Assembly: GCA_001724025.1 (NCBI GenBank)
Contig: MEDJ01000020.1
Location: forward strand, 207,351 to 271,350
Direction of reading: 5' to 3'
DNA from: Acidobacteria bacterium SCN 69-37
GTDB lineage: Bacteria > Acidobacteriota > Vicinamibacteria > Vicinamibacterales > SCN-69-37
DNA: 64,000 nt
In this document: positions 44,099-53,969 of the stretch, piece after piece
Layout of the letters: each line of letters opens with the position of its first letter
Position numbering within the stretch: position 1 is the first letter of the stretch
Notes under the pieces: model-generated
What the model was told of the DNA's origin: nothing
Databases searched by the model: none
What the model saw: the letters and a program-made list of their open reading frames with translations, nothing else
Position numbers and translations under genes: made by a program

Positions 44099-45111
44099 CT
44101 CCCTTTCCCGCACTGCTCGATCAACTCCGTCGTCACGAAGACCTGACGAGCGATCAGGCCGCCGAGGTGATGGGCGAGATCATGGATGGCCGCGTGCCGC
44201 CCGCGCAGATTGCCGGCCTGCTGATGGCCCTGGCCCTGAAGGGCGAGCGGCCCTCCGAGATGGTCGGGTTTGCCAGGGCCATGCGCGCGCGCGCCACGCC
44301 GCTGCCCGGGCCGGCCGGCGACGTGTTCGACACGTGCGGGACCGGCGGCGACGGTGCCCACACGTTCAACGTCTCGACCACGGCGGCCATCGTGCTGGCC
44401 GGGGCCGGGGTGCGCGTGGCCAAGCACGGCAATCGCGCGGTGTCGAGCCGATCGGGCAGTGCGGACGTGTTCGAATCGCTCGGCGTGAACCTGGACGCGG
44501 CGCCGGCCGTGGTACACCGGTCCCTGGTCGAGGCCGGCATCGCGTTCTTCTTTGCCCCCGCGTGGCACCCGTCCATGCGGCACGCCGGACCGACGCGCCG
44601 GGAACTGGGCGTGCGCACGGCCTTCAACCTGCTGGGGCCGCTGACCAATCCGGCCGGGGCGCGGCGGCAGGTCGTTGGCGTGTCGCGGCCCGAGCACACG
44701 GAACTCGTGGCCCGCACGCTCCTGGCGCTCGGGACCGAACGCGCGTGGGTGGTGCACGGCGCCGGCGGGCTCGATGAGTTATCGACGCTCGGCCACACGA
44801 AGGTGTCCGAGGTGCGCGACGGCACGGTGAACACGTTCTACGTCCACCCGGCGGATGTGGGGATCTCGACGGCCACGATCGCGGATCTGGCCGGTGGCTC
44901 GGGGGAAGAGAACGCGGCGATGGCGCGACGGCTGCTCGAAGGTGAACGCGGCGCGCGGCGGGATGTCGTCCTGTTCAATGCCGCGGCCGCGCTGCTCGTG
45001 GCCGGCCGCGCCTCGTCGCTGACCGACGGCATGGCACGCGCGACCGAGAGCCTGGATCGCGGCCTGGCGGTCGCCGCGCTCGATCGCATGGTGGAGGTCT
45101 CGCGGTCATGA
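44095..45111 (+). CDS. trpD: Anthranilate phosphoribosyltransferase
   Basis: 338 aa. The PRPP/anthranilate site motifs DTCGTGGDGAHTFNVST and KHGNRAVSSRSGSADVFESLG are intact, with FNLLGPLTNPAGARRQVVGV later. It joins anthranilate to PRPP. The ATG at 44095 overlaps the trpG stop, and the frame upstream of it is trpG shadow. The end overlaps trpC by ATGA. Confidence 0.95.
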   Translation: MTPFPALLDQLRRHEDLTSDQAAEVMGEIMDGRVPPAQIAGLLMALALKGERPSEMVGFARAMRARATPLPGPAGDVFDTCGTGGDGAHTFNVSTTAAIVLAGAGVRVAKHGNRAVSSRSGSADVFESLGVNLDAAPAVVHRSLVEAGIAFFFAPAWHPSMRHAGPTRRELGVRTAFNLLGPLTNPAGARRQVVGVSRPEHTELVARTLLALGTERAWVVHGAGGLDELSTLGHTKVSEVRDGTVNTFYVHPADVGISTATIADLAGGSGEENAAMARRLLEGERGARRDVVLFNAAAALLVAGRASSLTDGMARATESLDRGLAVAALDRMVEVSRS

Positions 45112-45902
45112 GTGCCAGTGTCCTGGACGCCATCGTGGCCGCGGCGCGGCGCTCGGCGCTCGAGCGTGAGCAGCAGATTTCGAGACACACGCTCGAGGCG
45201 CAGCTCGCCGACAGGCCGCGCGCAGCAATCGGGTTCCGCGCGTCGCTGGCCGCGCCCGGCGTCCGGGTGATTGCCGAGTGCAAGCGACGTTCGCCCTCGA
45301 AGGGCATCCTGCGCGAGACGTACGATCCCGTGGCCATCGCGCGCGGATATGCCGCTGCCGGCGCCGCGGCGATTTCGGTGCTGACCGAGCCGGCGTTCTT
45401 CGACGGCTCGCTCGATCACCTGCGACAGGTCCGCGCGGCCGTGTCCCTGCCGATCCTGCGCAAGGACTTCATCGTCACGCCCTACCAGATCGTCGAGGCG
45501 GCCGCGGCCGGGGCCGATGCGGTGCTGCTGATCGTGGCGGCGCTCGACGACCGCGCGCTCGTCGCACTGGGTGCCGAGGCGCGCGCGTGCGGACTGGACG
45601 CCCTGGTCGAGGTCCACGACGGCGAGGAACTCGATCGCGCGATCGCGGCCGGTGCCGATATCGTCGGCGTGAACAGCCGCAACCTCCGCACGCTGGCCGT
45701 CTCGACCGATCTGCTCGACCATCTCGGTCCGCGGATGCCGCGCGGTGTCGTGGCCGTGGCCGAGAGCGGCCTGCGCACGGCCGACGATCTGCGACGACTC
45801 GCCGCGGTGCGCTACGACGCCTTCCTGATCGGCGAGCGCTTCATGACGTCGCCCGAACCCGGTGCCGCGCTGGCGGATCTGCTCTCGCAGGTGCCGGCGT
45901 GA
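45108..45902 (+). CDS. trpC: Indole-3-glycerol phosphate synthase
   Basis: 264 aa TIM barrel. Family motifs are VIAECKRRSPSKGIL (catalytic Lys/Glu), LRKDFIVTPYQIVEA, GADIVGVNSRNLRTL and VAVAESGLRTADDL. It closes the indole ring of carboxyphenylamino-deoxyribulose phosphate. Separate from trpF here rather than fused as in enteric bacteria. It overlaps both neighbours by 4 bases. Confidence 0.95.
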   Translation: MSASVLDAIVAAARRSALEREQQISRHTLEAQLADRPRAAIGFRASLAAPGVRVIAECKRRSPSKGILRETYDPVAIARGYAAAGAAAISVLTEPAFFDGSLDHLRQVRAAVSLPILRKDFIVTPYQIVEAAAAGADAVLLIVAALDDRALVALGAEARACGLDALVEVHDGEELDRAIAAGADIVGVNSRNLRTLAVSTDLLDHLGPRMPRGVVAVAESGLRTADDLRRLAAVRYDAFLIGERFMTSPEPGAALADLLSQVPA

Positions 45903-46537
45903 CGACACGGCCACGGGTGAAGGTGTGCGGGATCACGCGGCGCGAGGATGCCGCGCTGGCTGTCGCGCTTGGCGCCGACGCGCTCGGCTTCATTTTCTGG
46001 TCGCGCAGTCCGCGCGCAATTGCCCCGGAGGCCGCGCGCGCCGTGCACGAGAGGCTCCCGGTGCTCGTCAGTCGCGTCGGTGTGTTCGTCGATGCCTCGC
46101 CGGCGGAGGTGGCGGCCACCGTACGCGCGGCAGGACTCGACGTCGTCCAACTGCACGGCGATGAGCCGATCGAGGCCTTCGCCGGCCTCGAGGCGCGCGT
46201 GATGCGCGTGGCCACGCTGGCATCGGACGCGGACGTCGATCGCGTGATCGCGTGGCCGTCGCACGTGACGCCGCTCGTCGACGCGATCGATCGCGAGAAG
46301 CGCGGCGGCACGGGACGCCTGGCCGACTGGGCCCTGGCGGCCCGCGTGGCCGGCGCGCGACCGATCATGCTGGCCGGTGGCCTGGTGGCCGACAACGTGG
46401 GGGACGCCATCGCCCGCGTGCGGCCGTGGGGTGTCGATGTGTCATCGGGCGTGGAAGACGCGCCCGGCATCAAGAGTGCGGCAAGGCTCGAGGCGTTCTT
46501 CACGCGCCTCGCGGCGGCGTCGCGGGGGGAATCGTGA
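45899..46537 (+). CDS. trpF: Phosphoribosylanthranilate isomerase
   Basis: 212 aa TIM barrel starting [12 protein letters not shown] with the catalytic Cys, then [20 protein letters not shown] (near 80) and [14 protein letters not shown] with [15 protein letters not shown] at the phosphate site. The GTG at 45899 overlaps the trpC stop, and the end overlaps the trpB GTG start. Confidence 0.93.
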   Translation: MTTRPRVKVCGITRREDAALAVALGADALGFIFWSRSPRAIAPEAARAVHERLPVLVSRVGVFVDASPAEVAATVRAAGLDVVQLHGDEPIEAFAGLEARVMRVATLASDADVDRVIAWPSHVTPLVDAIDREKRGGTGRLADWALAARVAGARPIMLAGGLVADNVGDAIARVRPWGVDVSSGVEDAPGIKSAARLEAFFTRLAAASRGES

Positions 46538-47781
46538 GCACGAGAGCAGAGAGTCCGGGGCCGGTGTTCGGCCGGCGGGATCCGGATGCACGCGGCTACT
46601 TCGGCGAGTTCGGCGGACGCTTCGTTCCCGAGACGCTCGTCGCGCCGATCGAGGAATTGACGACGGCGTACCTGGCCGCCCGGCAGGACGCGACGTTCGT
46701 GGACGAGTTGATGGGGCTGTTGCGTCACTACGTCGGCCGACCCACGCCGCTCTACGAAGCACGGCGGGCCACGGCGGGCACGGACGTCCGGCTGTTCATC
46801 AAGCGCGAGGACCTGGCTCACACAGGCGCGCACAAGATCAACAATGCGCTCGGTCAGGTGCTGCTGGCGCGGCGCATGGGCAAGCGCCGCGTAGTGGCCG
46901 AAACCGGCGCCGGTCAGCACGGGGTGGCCACGGCCACGGCCTGCGCACTCCTCGGCGTCGACTGCGTCGTCTACATGGGTGCGGACGACATGGTGCGGCA
47001 GGCGCTCAACGTGTTCCGCATGCGGCAGCTTGGCGCCACCGTGCAGTCGGTCGACGCCGGCACTCGCACGCTGAAGGATGCGATCAACGAGGCGATGCGC
47101 GACTGGGTGGCGAATGTCGACACGACCTACTACTCGCTCGGATCGGCACTCGGGCCGCACCCGTATCCGCTGATGGTGCGCGAGTTCCAATCGGTCATCG
47201 GCCAGGAGGCCCGCGCCGACATCCTCGTGCAGGCCGGACGGTTGCCGGATGTGGCCGTGGCCTGTGTGGGCGGCGGCAGCAACGCGATGGGCCTGTTCGA
47301 TGCGTTCGTCGACGATCGATCCGTGCGCCTGGTCGGCGTGGAAGCCGGCGGACGCGCAATCGAGCCGGGTCAGCACGCCGCGCGATTTGCCGGCGGACAG
47401 CCGGGCGTGCTGCACGGCACGCGCAGTCTCCTGCTCCAGGACCCGAACGGCAACATCCTGCCGACGCACTCCGTGTCGGCCGGCCTGGACTATCCGTCGA
47501 TCGGCCCCGAGCACGCATGGCTCGCGTCGCTCGGACGCGCCGAGTACTGCTGGATCGATGACGACGCTGCGCTCGAGGGATTCGGCTGGCTGGCGCGTAC
47601 CGAAGGCATCCTGCCGGCGCTCGAGTCGTCGCACGCCGTGGCCTGGGTGCAGCGACAGTTGCCGACACTCACACCGGGCACCCTCGTGCTGTTGAACCTG
47701 TCGGGCCGCGGGGACAAGGACGTGGAAACGGTACGGACGATCCTCGAGCAGCGCGAGACCACGGCGGGAGGGCAGTCATGA
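46534..47781 (+). CDS. trpB: Tryptophan synthase beta chain
   Basis: 415 aa PLP enzyme. The PLP lysine is in [13 protein letters not shown] near residue 100; [23 protein letters not shown] (phosphate cup) and [18 protein letters not shown] are all conserved. It joins indole and serine to tryptophan. The GTG at 46534, with a G-rich ribosome site, overlaps the trpF stop, and the protein starts directly before the family-typical [15 protein letters not shown]. Confidence 0.96.
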   Translation: MSTRAESPGPVFGRRDPDARGYFGEFGGRFVPETLVAPIEELTTAYLAARQDATFVDELMGLLRHYVGRPTPLYEARRATAGTDVRLFIKREDLAHTGAHKINNALGQVLLARRMGKRRVVAETGAGQHGVATATACALLGVDCVVYMGADDMVRQALNVFRMRQLGATVQSVDAGTRTLKDAINEAMRDWVANVDTTYYSLGSALGPHPYPLMVREFQSVIGQEARADILVQAGRLPDVAVACVGGGSNAMGLFDAFVDDRSVRLVGVEAGGRAIEPGQHAARFAGGQPGVLHGTRSLLLQDPNGNILPTHSVSAGLDYPSIGPEHAWLASLGRAEYCWIDDDAALEGFGWLARTEGILPALESSHAVAWVQRQLPTLTPGTLVLLNLSGRGDKDVETVRTILEQRETTAGGQS

Positions 47782-48563
47782 GCCGCCTGGCTCATGCGTT
47801 CGAGCCGACGGGCGCGCCGAAGCTCGTCACCTACGTCACGGGCGGGGATCCCGATCGCCAGCGATCCCGCGAGGTCCTGCTGGCGCTCGCGCGTGGTGGC
47901 GCGGACGTCATCGAGGTCGGCGTGCCGTTCTCCGATCCGATTGCCGACGGCCCCGTCAACCAGCGGGCCTCGGAGCGCGCGCTGGCGGCTGGCGGGACGC
48001 TCGCCACCACGCTGGATCTGATCGAGGACGTACGGCGCGAGATCGAGGTGCCGATTGTCGTGTTCACCTACGTCAATCCCGTGCTGCGCCTGGGGCTCGA
48101 GCCGTTCGTCGCGCGTGCCGCGGCCGCCGGCGTCGACGGCGTGCTCCTGCTCGACATTCCGATCGAGGAGTCGGCCGGCGTGCGTGCCGCACTCGACGCG
48201 GGAGGGCTCGATCCGATCTTCCTGATCAGCCCGACGACGACGGAGGCGCGGCTGCGGACGGCCGCGTCGCTCGGTCGCGGCTTCCTGTATGCGATTTCGC
48301 GGCTCGGTGTCACGGGCACCCGCACCGCGGTGGCCGCATCGGCGCGGCCGCTCGTCTCGCGCATTCGCGAGGTGACGTCGCTGCCCGTCGCGCTGGGCTT
48401 CGGGATCTCGCGTCCGGAGCACGTGCGCGAGGTGGTGACGTACGCGGACGCCGCCGTGGTGGGCAGTGCCATCGTGCAGGTCATCGCGGACACGGCAGCG
48501 GCCGGCGGGGACGTCGCGGCAGCCGTCGAGGCGTTGGTGCGCTGGCTGAAGTCGGACGCGTGA
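47778..48563 (+). CDS. trpA: Tryptophan synthase alpha chain
   Basis: 261 aa TIM barrel releasing indole from indole-3-glycerol phosphate. Both catalytic acids are visible: Glu in [16 protein letters not shown], and the usual second acid region in [22 protein letters not shown] and [12 protein letters not shown] follow. It overlaps trpB and tyrA by 4 bases each. Confidence 0.95.
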   Translation: MSRLAHAFEPTGAPKLVTYVTGGDPDRQRSREVLLALARGGADVIEVGVPFSDPIADGPVNQRASERALAAGGTLATTLDLIEDVRREIEVPIVVFTYVNPVLRLGLEPFVARAAAAGVDGVLLLDIPIEESAGVRAALDAGGLDPIFLISPTTTEARLRTAASLGRGFLYAISRLGVTGTRTAVAASARPLVSRIREVTSLPVALGFGISRPEHVREVVTYADAAVVGSAIVQVIADTAAAGGDVAAAVEALVRWLKSDA

Positions 48564-49456
48564 TCGCGCAGCGCCCGGGAGACGAGACGTTGGCAGAGCA
48601 GCAGCCTCCTCCGTTCGAACGCATCGGCATCATCGGTACCGGGCTGATCGGGGGATCGATCGCGCTGGCCGCACGGCACACGTGGCCCGGCGTGCGCGTG
48701 ATCGGCACACCGTCACGCGGCGGTCCGCTGCCCGACGGCATGCTCGATCGTCTCGAATCCGACATCGTCGCCGTGGCCCGGGCCTCGGATCTCGTGGTGC
48801 TGTGCGTGCCCGTCACGATCATGCCCGCCATGATGGCGGCCATCGCACGCGCCGGAACATCCGCGATCGTCACGGATGTCGGATCGACGAAGCGGGGCGT
48901 GATGGCCGCGGCGCGCGAGGCGGGCCTCACCACGTTCGTTGGCGGACACCCGATGGCCGGCGGTGAGCGGCCGGGGGCGCGGGAGGCGCGCGCCGATCTC
49001 TTCGTCGGCCGGCCGTGGTTGCTGGTCGAAGGCACGGCCCCGCGTGACGCCGGTGTCCGACTCGAGACCTTCGCACGTGCGCTCGGGGCGGTGGTCGACT
49101 GGATGCCGGCCGACGTGCACGATCGCACGGTGGCCTACGTCAGCCACCTGCCGCAGGTACTGGCCGCGGCCTTGATGAACACGGCGGAACAGGCCGTGGC
49201 CACGACGGGGCCGGGTGTTGCCGGCAACGCATTCGCCGAGATGACGCGCCTGGCGTCGAGTCCGGCAGCAATGTGGCGCGGCATCTGCGCGGAGAACGCG
49301 GATTACGTGGCCGAGGCGCTGCGCACGTTCCTTGCGCAGTTGCCGGACGGGGTGGGGCTGGCCGACGGCGCGTGGCTGCACGACGCCCTCGAGCGCTCGG
49401 CCGCCGCGCGGGATCGATGGCGTCGCCTGCGGAACGACACGACGCCGCGCGCCTGA
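48560..49456 (+). CDS. tyrA: Prephenate dehydrogenase
   Basis: 298 aa. The NAD-binding GIIGTGLIGGSIAL near residue 25 is followed by TDVGSTK, FVGGHPMAGGE and YVSHLPQVLAAAL, the prephenate site of TyrA. It makes hydroxyphenylpyruvate for tyrosine. No ACT or chorismate mutase domain is attached. The GTG start overlaps the trpA stop, so a tyrosine gene sits in the tryptophan operon. Confidence 0.9.
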   Translation: MIAQRPGDETLAEQQPPPFERIGIIGTGLIGGSIALAARHTWPGVRVIGTPSRGGPLPDGMLDRLESDIVAVARASDLVVLCVPVTIMPAMMAAIARAGTSAIVTDVGSTKRGVMAAAREAGLTTFVGGHPMAGGERPGAREARADLFVGRPWLLVEGTAPRDAGVRLETFARALGAVVDWMPADVHDRTVAYVSHLPQVLAAALMNTAEQAVATTGPGVAGNAFAEMTRLASSPAAMWRGICAENADYVAEALRTFLAQLPDGVGLADGAWLHDALERSAAARDRWRRLRNDTTPRA

Positions 49457-49881
49457 GGACCGCACCGTTCGTCCTGCCGTCCGCGCTGCGGCAGGCGATG
49501 GTGGCGCACGCCCGTGCCGCGGCCCCGATCGAGTGCTGCGGCCTGCTCGTCGGCGTCGGGCGGCGCGTCATGAGTCTCGTGCCGATGCGGAACGTCGTCG
49601 AGAGCCCCACGCGGTTCCGCATCGACGACCGCGCGCACATCGCCCTGCAGCGCGCGCTGCGCGCCACGCCAGCGCTCTCGATCGTTGGTGTATATCACTC
49701 ACATCCAACAGGCCCGTCACGGCCGTCACCTACCGATATTGCCGAGGCGCACTACCGCGGCTGGCTGCACGTCATCGTCAGCCTGGCGGGGCGGCCGCGG
49801 GTGCGGGGATTCGTCATCGAAGACGGCCGGGCGTGGCCTGCACGGTTGTGCACCAGTGACAGGGCAGCCGGCGACGGCTGA
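49417..49881 (+). CDS. JAMM/MPN+ (M67-type) metallopeptidase
   Basis: 154 aa with a full zinc JAMM signature: Glu in IECCGLLVG and H-S-H-P ... S-P-T-D (VYHSHPTGPSRPSPTD). Bacterial members cleave after small sulfur-carrier or ubiquitin-like proteins (as in cysteine or thiamine pathways). The substrate is unknown, and no sulfur-carrier gene is adjacent. The ATG at 49417 overlaps tyrA by 40 bases; a start at 49498 would remove this overlap but cut the first strand. Probably the last gene of the operon. Confidence 0.82.
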   Translation: MASPAERHDAARLRTAPFVLPSALRQAMVAHARAAAPIECCGLLVGVGRRVMSLVPMRNVVESPTRFRIDDRAHIALQRALRATPALSIVGVYHSHPTGPSRPSPTDIAEAHYRGWLHVIVSLAGRPRVRGFVIEDGRAWPARLCTSDRAAGDG

Positions 49882-49939
49882 AGTATGATCCGCAGGCCGG
49901 CCCGCGGTCCGCTGGGGCCGCAGGAGCCGCTCCCACCGC

Positions 49940-51661
49940 ATGCCATCGCCGCGTTCGCCCCATTCCGCCTTCAGGACGGCCGTCACCCCGATCGACGCCG
50001 TGACCACCGACCTGCTGTTCGTGCCCGTCTTCGGCCCTGATGATCTGCTCGACGATCTGCCGGGCGTCGATGCGGCCGTGGGCGGGGAGTGGCGTCGCGC
50101 CTGCGCCGCCGGCACGTTCGGCCGCAAACCCTACGCGACGACCATCGGGCGCGTCGTCTCCGGCTATCGCGCGACGCACGTCTGCTTCATCGGCGTGGGC
50201 GAGCGCGAGGACGCGGACGACGTCCGTTGGCGCCGCGTGGCGGCTGCGTGCGGCTACATCGCCCGGCAGCGGCGTGTGGCCACCTGCGCCTGGGTCGTGC
50301 GCCGGGGTGTCGACGTCGCGGCCGTGGCAGGCGCGGCGGCGGACGGCCTGTCGGCTGCCGAGTTCGATGGCGGGCGCTATCGAACCCGCGAGGACGCGCG
50401 GCCTGTCTATCCGACCGACATCGACATCGTGGCGGCACCGGGCACCGAGGCGACGGTCCTGGCCGGCGCCGTGGCGCGCGGCCGCGTGATCGGACGCGCG
50501 GTGAACGCGGCCCGCGACCTGGCCAACGAGCCGGCCAACGTGCTGACGCCTGCCGTGTTCGCCTCGCGCGTCGAGGCGCTGGTCGCGGACACGGATCTCG
50601 CGGTCGACGTGCTCGACGAGGCGCAGTTGCAGCGACTCGGGATGGGGCTGCACCTGGCGGTTGCGCGTGGATCGGCGGAACCGCCGCGTCTCGTGGTCCT
50701 GAGGCATGAACCCGACGGGGTGCCCGAGGGACCGGTCGTCGCGCTCGTCGGGAAGGGCGTGACGTTCGACACCGGCGGGGTTTCAATCAAGCCGTCCGAG
50801 AACATGGACCGCATGAAGGCCGACATGGGCGGTGGCGCTGCCGTGGCCGCCGCCATGTGGGCGATTGCCACACTGGGAGTAAGGCAGCGTGTCATCGGTC
50901 TCATCCCGATGGCTGAGAACATGGTGGGTGGGCGGGCGTACAGGCCGGGCGACGTCCTGACCGGCGCCAACGGCCGCACGGTCGAGGTGCTCAACACCGA
51001 TGCCGAGGGGCGGCTCGTGCTCGCCGACGCGCTCTGGTACGCGGGGCAGCAGGGCGCCACGCACCTCGTCGACATCGCCACGCTGACCGGACACTGCATC
51101 ATCGGGCTCGGCCAGACCGTGTCCGGCCTGCTCGGGACGCCGGACGACTGGCGCGAGCAGGTGCGCGCCGCCGCCGATCGGGCCGGCGAGCGGGTGTGGC
51201 CGCTGCCGATCTACGAGGAAGCGTTCGATCAGCTGCGCAGCGAGATTGCCGACATGACGAACGTCGGCGGCCGGGCCGGCGGGGCGATCACCGCGGCGGC
51301 GTTCCTGCGCGAGTTCACGGGCGGCCTGCCCTGGGCCCACCTCGATATCGCCGGCACCGCGTGGGCCGAGTCGAAGCAGCCGTATCAACCGAAAGGCGCC
51401 ACCGGCGCCGGCGTCAGGACGTTGATCGAGGTCGCAGGCAGCAGTGTTCCTTGGGGCCGAAGCCCCAGGGCTCCGAAGACGCCTCGGGTAGATCTGGCCC
51501 CGCGCCCGAGCGACGTCCGCCGCCTGGGGCTGAAGCCCCGAGGCACCGAAGACGCCCAGGGCTCCGAAGACGCATTCGTCCGCGGCCGGTCGTCGGTCGC
51601 CGACCATTTTCGGAGCCCGGAGGCTTCAGCCTCGGGGATACGCGCGGCTACGACGGACTGA
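49940..51661 (+). CDS. pepA: Leucyl aminopeptidase (M17) with repeat-derived C-terminal tail
   Basis: 573 aa. The catalytic domain has GKGVTFDTGGVSIKPSENMDRMKADMGGG (metal Lys/Asp), the signature NTDAEGRLVLADAL, and ends with the usual GATGAGVRTLIEVA near residue 500. The last 73 residues (PWGRSPRAPKTPRV...SPEASASG...) are translated from palindromic repeats and are not part of the family. The two-metal site residues are present, so activity is likely retained. It starts 58 bases after the M67 gene; an aggag lies a little far upstream of the ATG. Confidence 0.9.
   Translation: MPSPRSPHSAFRTAVTPIDAVTTDLLFVPVFGPDDLLDDLPGVDAAVGGEWRRACAAGTFGRKPYATTIGRVVSGYRATHVCFIGVGEREDADDVRWRRVAAACGYIARQRRVATCAWVVRRGVDVAAVAGAAADGLSAAEFDGGRYRTREDARPVYPTDIDIVAAPGTEATVLAGAVARGRVIGRAVNAARDLANEPANVLTPAVFASRVEALVADTDLAVDVLDEAQLQRLGMGLHLAVARGSAEPPRLVVLRHEPDGVPEGPVVALVGKGVTFDTGGVSIKPSENMDRMKADMGGGAAVAAAMWAIATLGVRQRVIGLIPMAENMVGGRAYRPGDVLTGANGRTVEVLNTDAEGRLVLADALWYAGQQGATHLVDIATLTGHCIIGLGQTVSGLLGTPDDWREQVRAAADRAGERVWPLPIYEEAFDQLRSEIADMTNVGGRAGGAITAAAFLREFTGGLPWAHLDIAGTAWAESKQPYQPKGATGAGVRTLIEVAGSSVPWGRSPRAPKTPRVDLAPRPSDVRRLGLKPRGTEDAQGSEDAFVRGRSSVADHFRSPEASASGIRAATTD
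51447..51633 (+). repeat. REP-like palindromes inside the 3' end of pepA
   Basis: Several copies of the ccc(t/g)(g/a)gggct / agcc(c/t)c(a/g)ggg hairpin and its tag gctccgaagac, as at 22040-22089 and 2824-3039. Clear hairpins are near 51449-51470, 51522-51543 and 51616-51636. They replace the expected stop of pepA and extend the frame to a TGA at 51661. Confidence 0.8.
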
Positions 51662-51875
51662 CCGGCGGCAGGCGATCGGGATCCGACGACCGGAAGCGCC
51701 TCAGAGCCACGCGGACGCCGCCGAACGCGGCGCCGAGCACCAGCGCCACGACGAGCAAGGCAGCGGCCATGCTCACCGATCCGATGAGGAGATCCGAGAC
51801 CGTCGTGACCTTGGCCTCGGCCGGCTTGTCGGGGATGACGGTGACGACGTACGGGTGCGCGAGTGAAGATTGCAC
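51648..51875 (-). CDS. Small single-helix membrane protein
   Basis: 75 aa with one strong helix (SVSMAAALLVVALVLGAAFGG) and a basic region after it (VALRRFRSS), so probably N-out/C-in. No family recognised. The GTG start at 51875 has a strong GGGAGG five bases upstream, and the gene begins 21 bases after the amidase stop on the same strand. Its last codons overlap the convergent pepA tail. Confidence 0.55.
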   Translation of the reverse strand: MQSSLAHPYVVTVIPDKPAEAKVTTVSDLLIGSVSMAAALLVVALVLGAAFGGVRVALRRFRSSDPDRLPPVSPS

Positions 51876-51896
51876 CGGGGCCTCCCTCGGACCAGT

Positions 51897-53969
51897 CTAG
51901 CGCCCCTCCGCCGTCGTCGCTACCGGCGACACCTTTTTCAACGAGCTCCGGTACTGCAGGACGGCGTCGAACAGCGCCTGCGCGATGCGCTGCTTGTAGG
52001 CGTTCTGCTTGAGCAGCGTCGACTCCGTCTTGTTGGTGAGGAAGGCCACCTCGGCCAGGACGCTCGGCATCTGGGCCCCGATCAGCACCATGAACGGAGC
52101 CTGCTTCACCCCGAGATCCTGGAATGTCCGGTTCCTCGAACGCAGCTGCCGGACGAGTGACGACTGCACCATGCCGGCCAGTTCGCGCGACTCGGCGAGC
52201 TTGTTGTTCGTCGTGATGGCGCGGACGAGCTGTGGCAGCGTGCGCATGGCCTCGGCGCTCGACGCGTTCTCGCGCGCGGCCACGGCCTCGGCCTGCGGCG
52301 TTGTCGCCAGGTTCAGGAAGTAGGTCTCGACGCCCGCCGTCTCGCGGCGCGGGCTGGAGTTCGCGTGGATCGAGAGGAAGAGATCCGCGCTCTCCTCGTT
52401 CGCGATGGCCGTGCGGCGTGCCAGCGGTACGGCCTCGTTCGTCCTCCGCGTGAGCACCACCTCGAATCCTGGTTGATCGAGCAGCAGCTTCTCGAGCCGC
52501 AGGGCAATGTCGAGCACCAGCGCCGACTCGGTCACGCCGTTGGCCGAAGCCCCGGGATCGGAACCGCCGTGACCGGGATCGATGACGATGCGCGAGACGC
52601 CGAGTCCGAGCTGGCGGGCCAGCGAATAGCCGCCGCGGATGCTGGCCGGAGGCGCCGGCGTCGGTGCGGCGGGCTCATCGCTCGCCGGCGCTTCCATAGC
52701 GGCAGCCGTCTCGGTCGTGCGCGGCGTGGGAGTCGCGGCCGCCGGCGCTGCTGGGACAGGCGCCGACGGGCCGCGGGCCGCGTCAGCCAGAACGACCGGC
52801 GCGGGAGCTGACGAGGACACCGTCTGCGGCGTCGTCTCGAGGGTGGACGATTCGAAATCGAAGACCAGGCGCGTCGGCCCGTAAAGCGGGAACGCGCTGT
52901 GCCGCACCTGCCCATTCCGATCGGTGAGCGAGACGGTCAGGTGCAGACCGTCGCTGGCGTTGCTGAGCTTCAGCGACTCGATCAGCGAGCCTCGCACGGA
53001 TGCGGCCGCGTCGAGGATGGCCGCCGCAGCCCTGGCCTCGGCCACGGTCAGCACCAGCGTGTCGTTCGACGCTGGCGAGATGGCGAACGTGGTTTCGTCG
53101 CTCAGCTCGAGCGTGAGCCTGTCGCCGCGGGGCAGGGGCGTGTGGCTCAGGCCGCGCAGCGCGATCGGTTCGGCGCGGCGCTCGGCCGGCGCGGCCGACG
53201 ACGACGGCGCCCTGGACGTCGCAGGTGACGCGGCAGGCGTCGCCGCGGGACGCGCGGGAGGTGGCGGCGTCGCCGCCGCCTCTTCTGCGGCCGCGGCACG
53301 TCGGGCCGCGAGGGCGGCCACGAGCGCGGACGTCGATCGCGCCGACGTGTCGTCATCATTGTCGTCGGCAGCCGCGCGCGCCGGTGTCTGGGCCGCCACT
53401 GTGGGCGTCGCGGCGGGTGGCGTCACGGGCGCGGCCGCTGGCGTCACCGCTTCCGGCGGCGGTTCCGCGGCACGTGCCGACGCCGGCAGGGGCATCGGCT
53501 GCGGTCGCGGACGTGCGGGGGCCGCGCTGGCATTGCGCGCGGGCGTCGTCGTCCGCGGCCGGTTCAAGGCCGTCGTCCGGGTCCGGCTCGCGGACACGAG
53601 CGAACTCGACGGGTATTCGCGGCGCAGCCAGTCGAGCATCTTCAGGGCCTGGTCGCGATCCCGCGTCTGGCCCCCGCGTTCCCAGGCGAGCTGCAGCACG
53701 CCGGCGCCCTGATACAGCGCATTGTCCGAGTAGCCGCTGCGCGGATAGCGCCTGACGATCTGTTCGTACGCCACGGCGATCGAGCGCAACGATGCCACTG
53801 TCACATTGGCCTGTCGCCGCGCCGCGTGTTCGCGCGCGAGCGCCCGTTCGTACCGTACCTGGGCCGTCTGGGCCTGGGCAGGCGTCGCGACGAGCACGCC
53901 GGCCGACAGCACGACGGCGGCGACGATCGTGGTTCCGAGTGAGGCAAGCAGTCGCGTAGGCATGGTCAT
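51897..53969 (-). CDS. N-acetylmuramoyl-L-alanine amidase with helical-repeat and AMIN-like regions
   Basis: 690 aa. A signal peptide (VVLSAGVLVATPAQAQ) is followed by a TPR-like segment (about 40-120), a long Ala/Pro/Thr-rich linker, an AMIN-type beta domain (LPRGDRLTLELSDETTFAISPA...) and a C-terminal Amidase_3 domain. That domain has the zinc motif RIVIDPGHGGSDPG, a Glu in NGVTESALVLD and LFLSIHANSSPR. It cleaves the peptide from glycan in the periplasm, mostly at division. The ATG at 53969 overlaps the ftsK stop; this couples cell separation with chromosome translocation. Confidence 0.9.
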   Translation of the reverse strand: MTMPTRLLASLGTTIVAAVVLSAGVLVATPAQAQTAQVRYERALAREHAARRQANVTVASLRSIAVAYEQIVRRYPRSGYSDNALYQGAGVLQLAWERGGQTRDRDQALKMLDWLRREYPSSSLVSASRTRTTALNRPRTTTPARNASAAPARPRPQPMPLPASARAAEPPPEAVTPAAAPVTPPAATPTVAAQTPARAAADDNDDDTSARSTSALVAALAARRAAAAEEAAATPPPPARPAATPAASPATSRAPSSSAAPAERRAEPIALRGLSHTPLPRGDRLTLELSDETTFAISPASNDTLVLTVAEARAAAAILDAAASVRGSLIESLKLSNASDGLHLTVSLTDRNGQVRHSAFPLYGPTRLVFDFESSTLETTPQTVSSSAPAPVVLADAARGPSAPVPAAPAAATPTPRTTETAAAMEAPASDEPAAPTPAPPASIRGGYSLARQLGLGVSRIVIDPGHGGSDPGASANGVTESALVLDIALRLEKLLLDQPGFEVVLTRRTNEAVPLARRTAIANEESADLFLSIHANSSPRRETAGVETYFLNLATTPQAEAVAARENASSAEAMRTLPQLVRAITTNNKLAESRELAGMVQSSLVRQLRSRNRTFQDLGVKQAPFMVLIGAQMPSVLAEVAFLTNKTESTLLKQNAYKQRIAQALFDAVLQYRSSLKKVSPVATTAEGR

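Noticed and set aside
41804..44113. Very long antisense frame (769 codons) across aroDE, trpE and trpG
   Set aside because: It is the shadow of well-identified trp genes on the other strand, common in GC-rich DNA, and its composition (Arg/His/Gly-rich, no family motif) is not protein-like.
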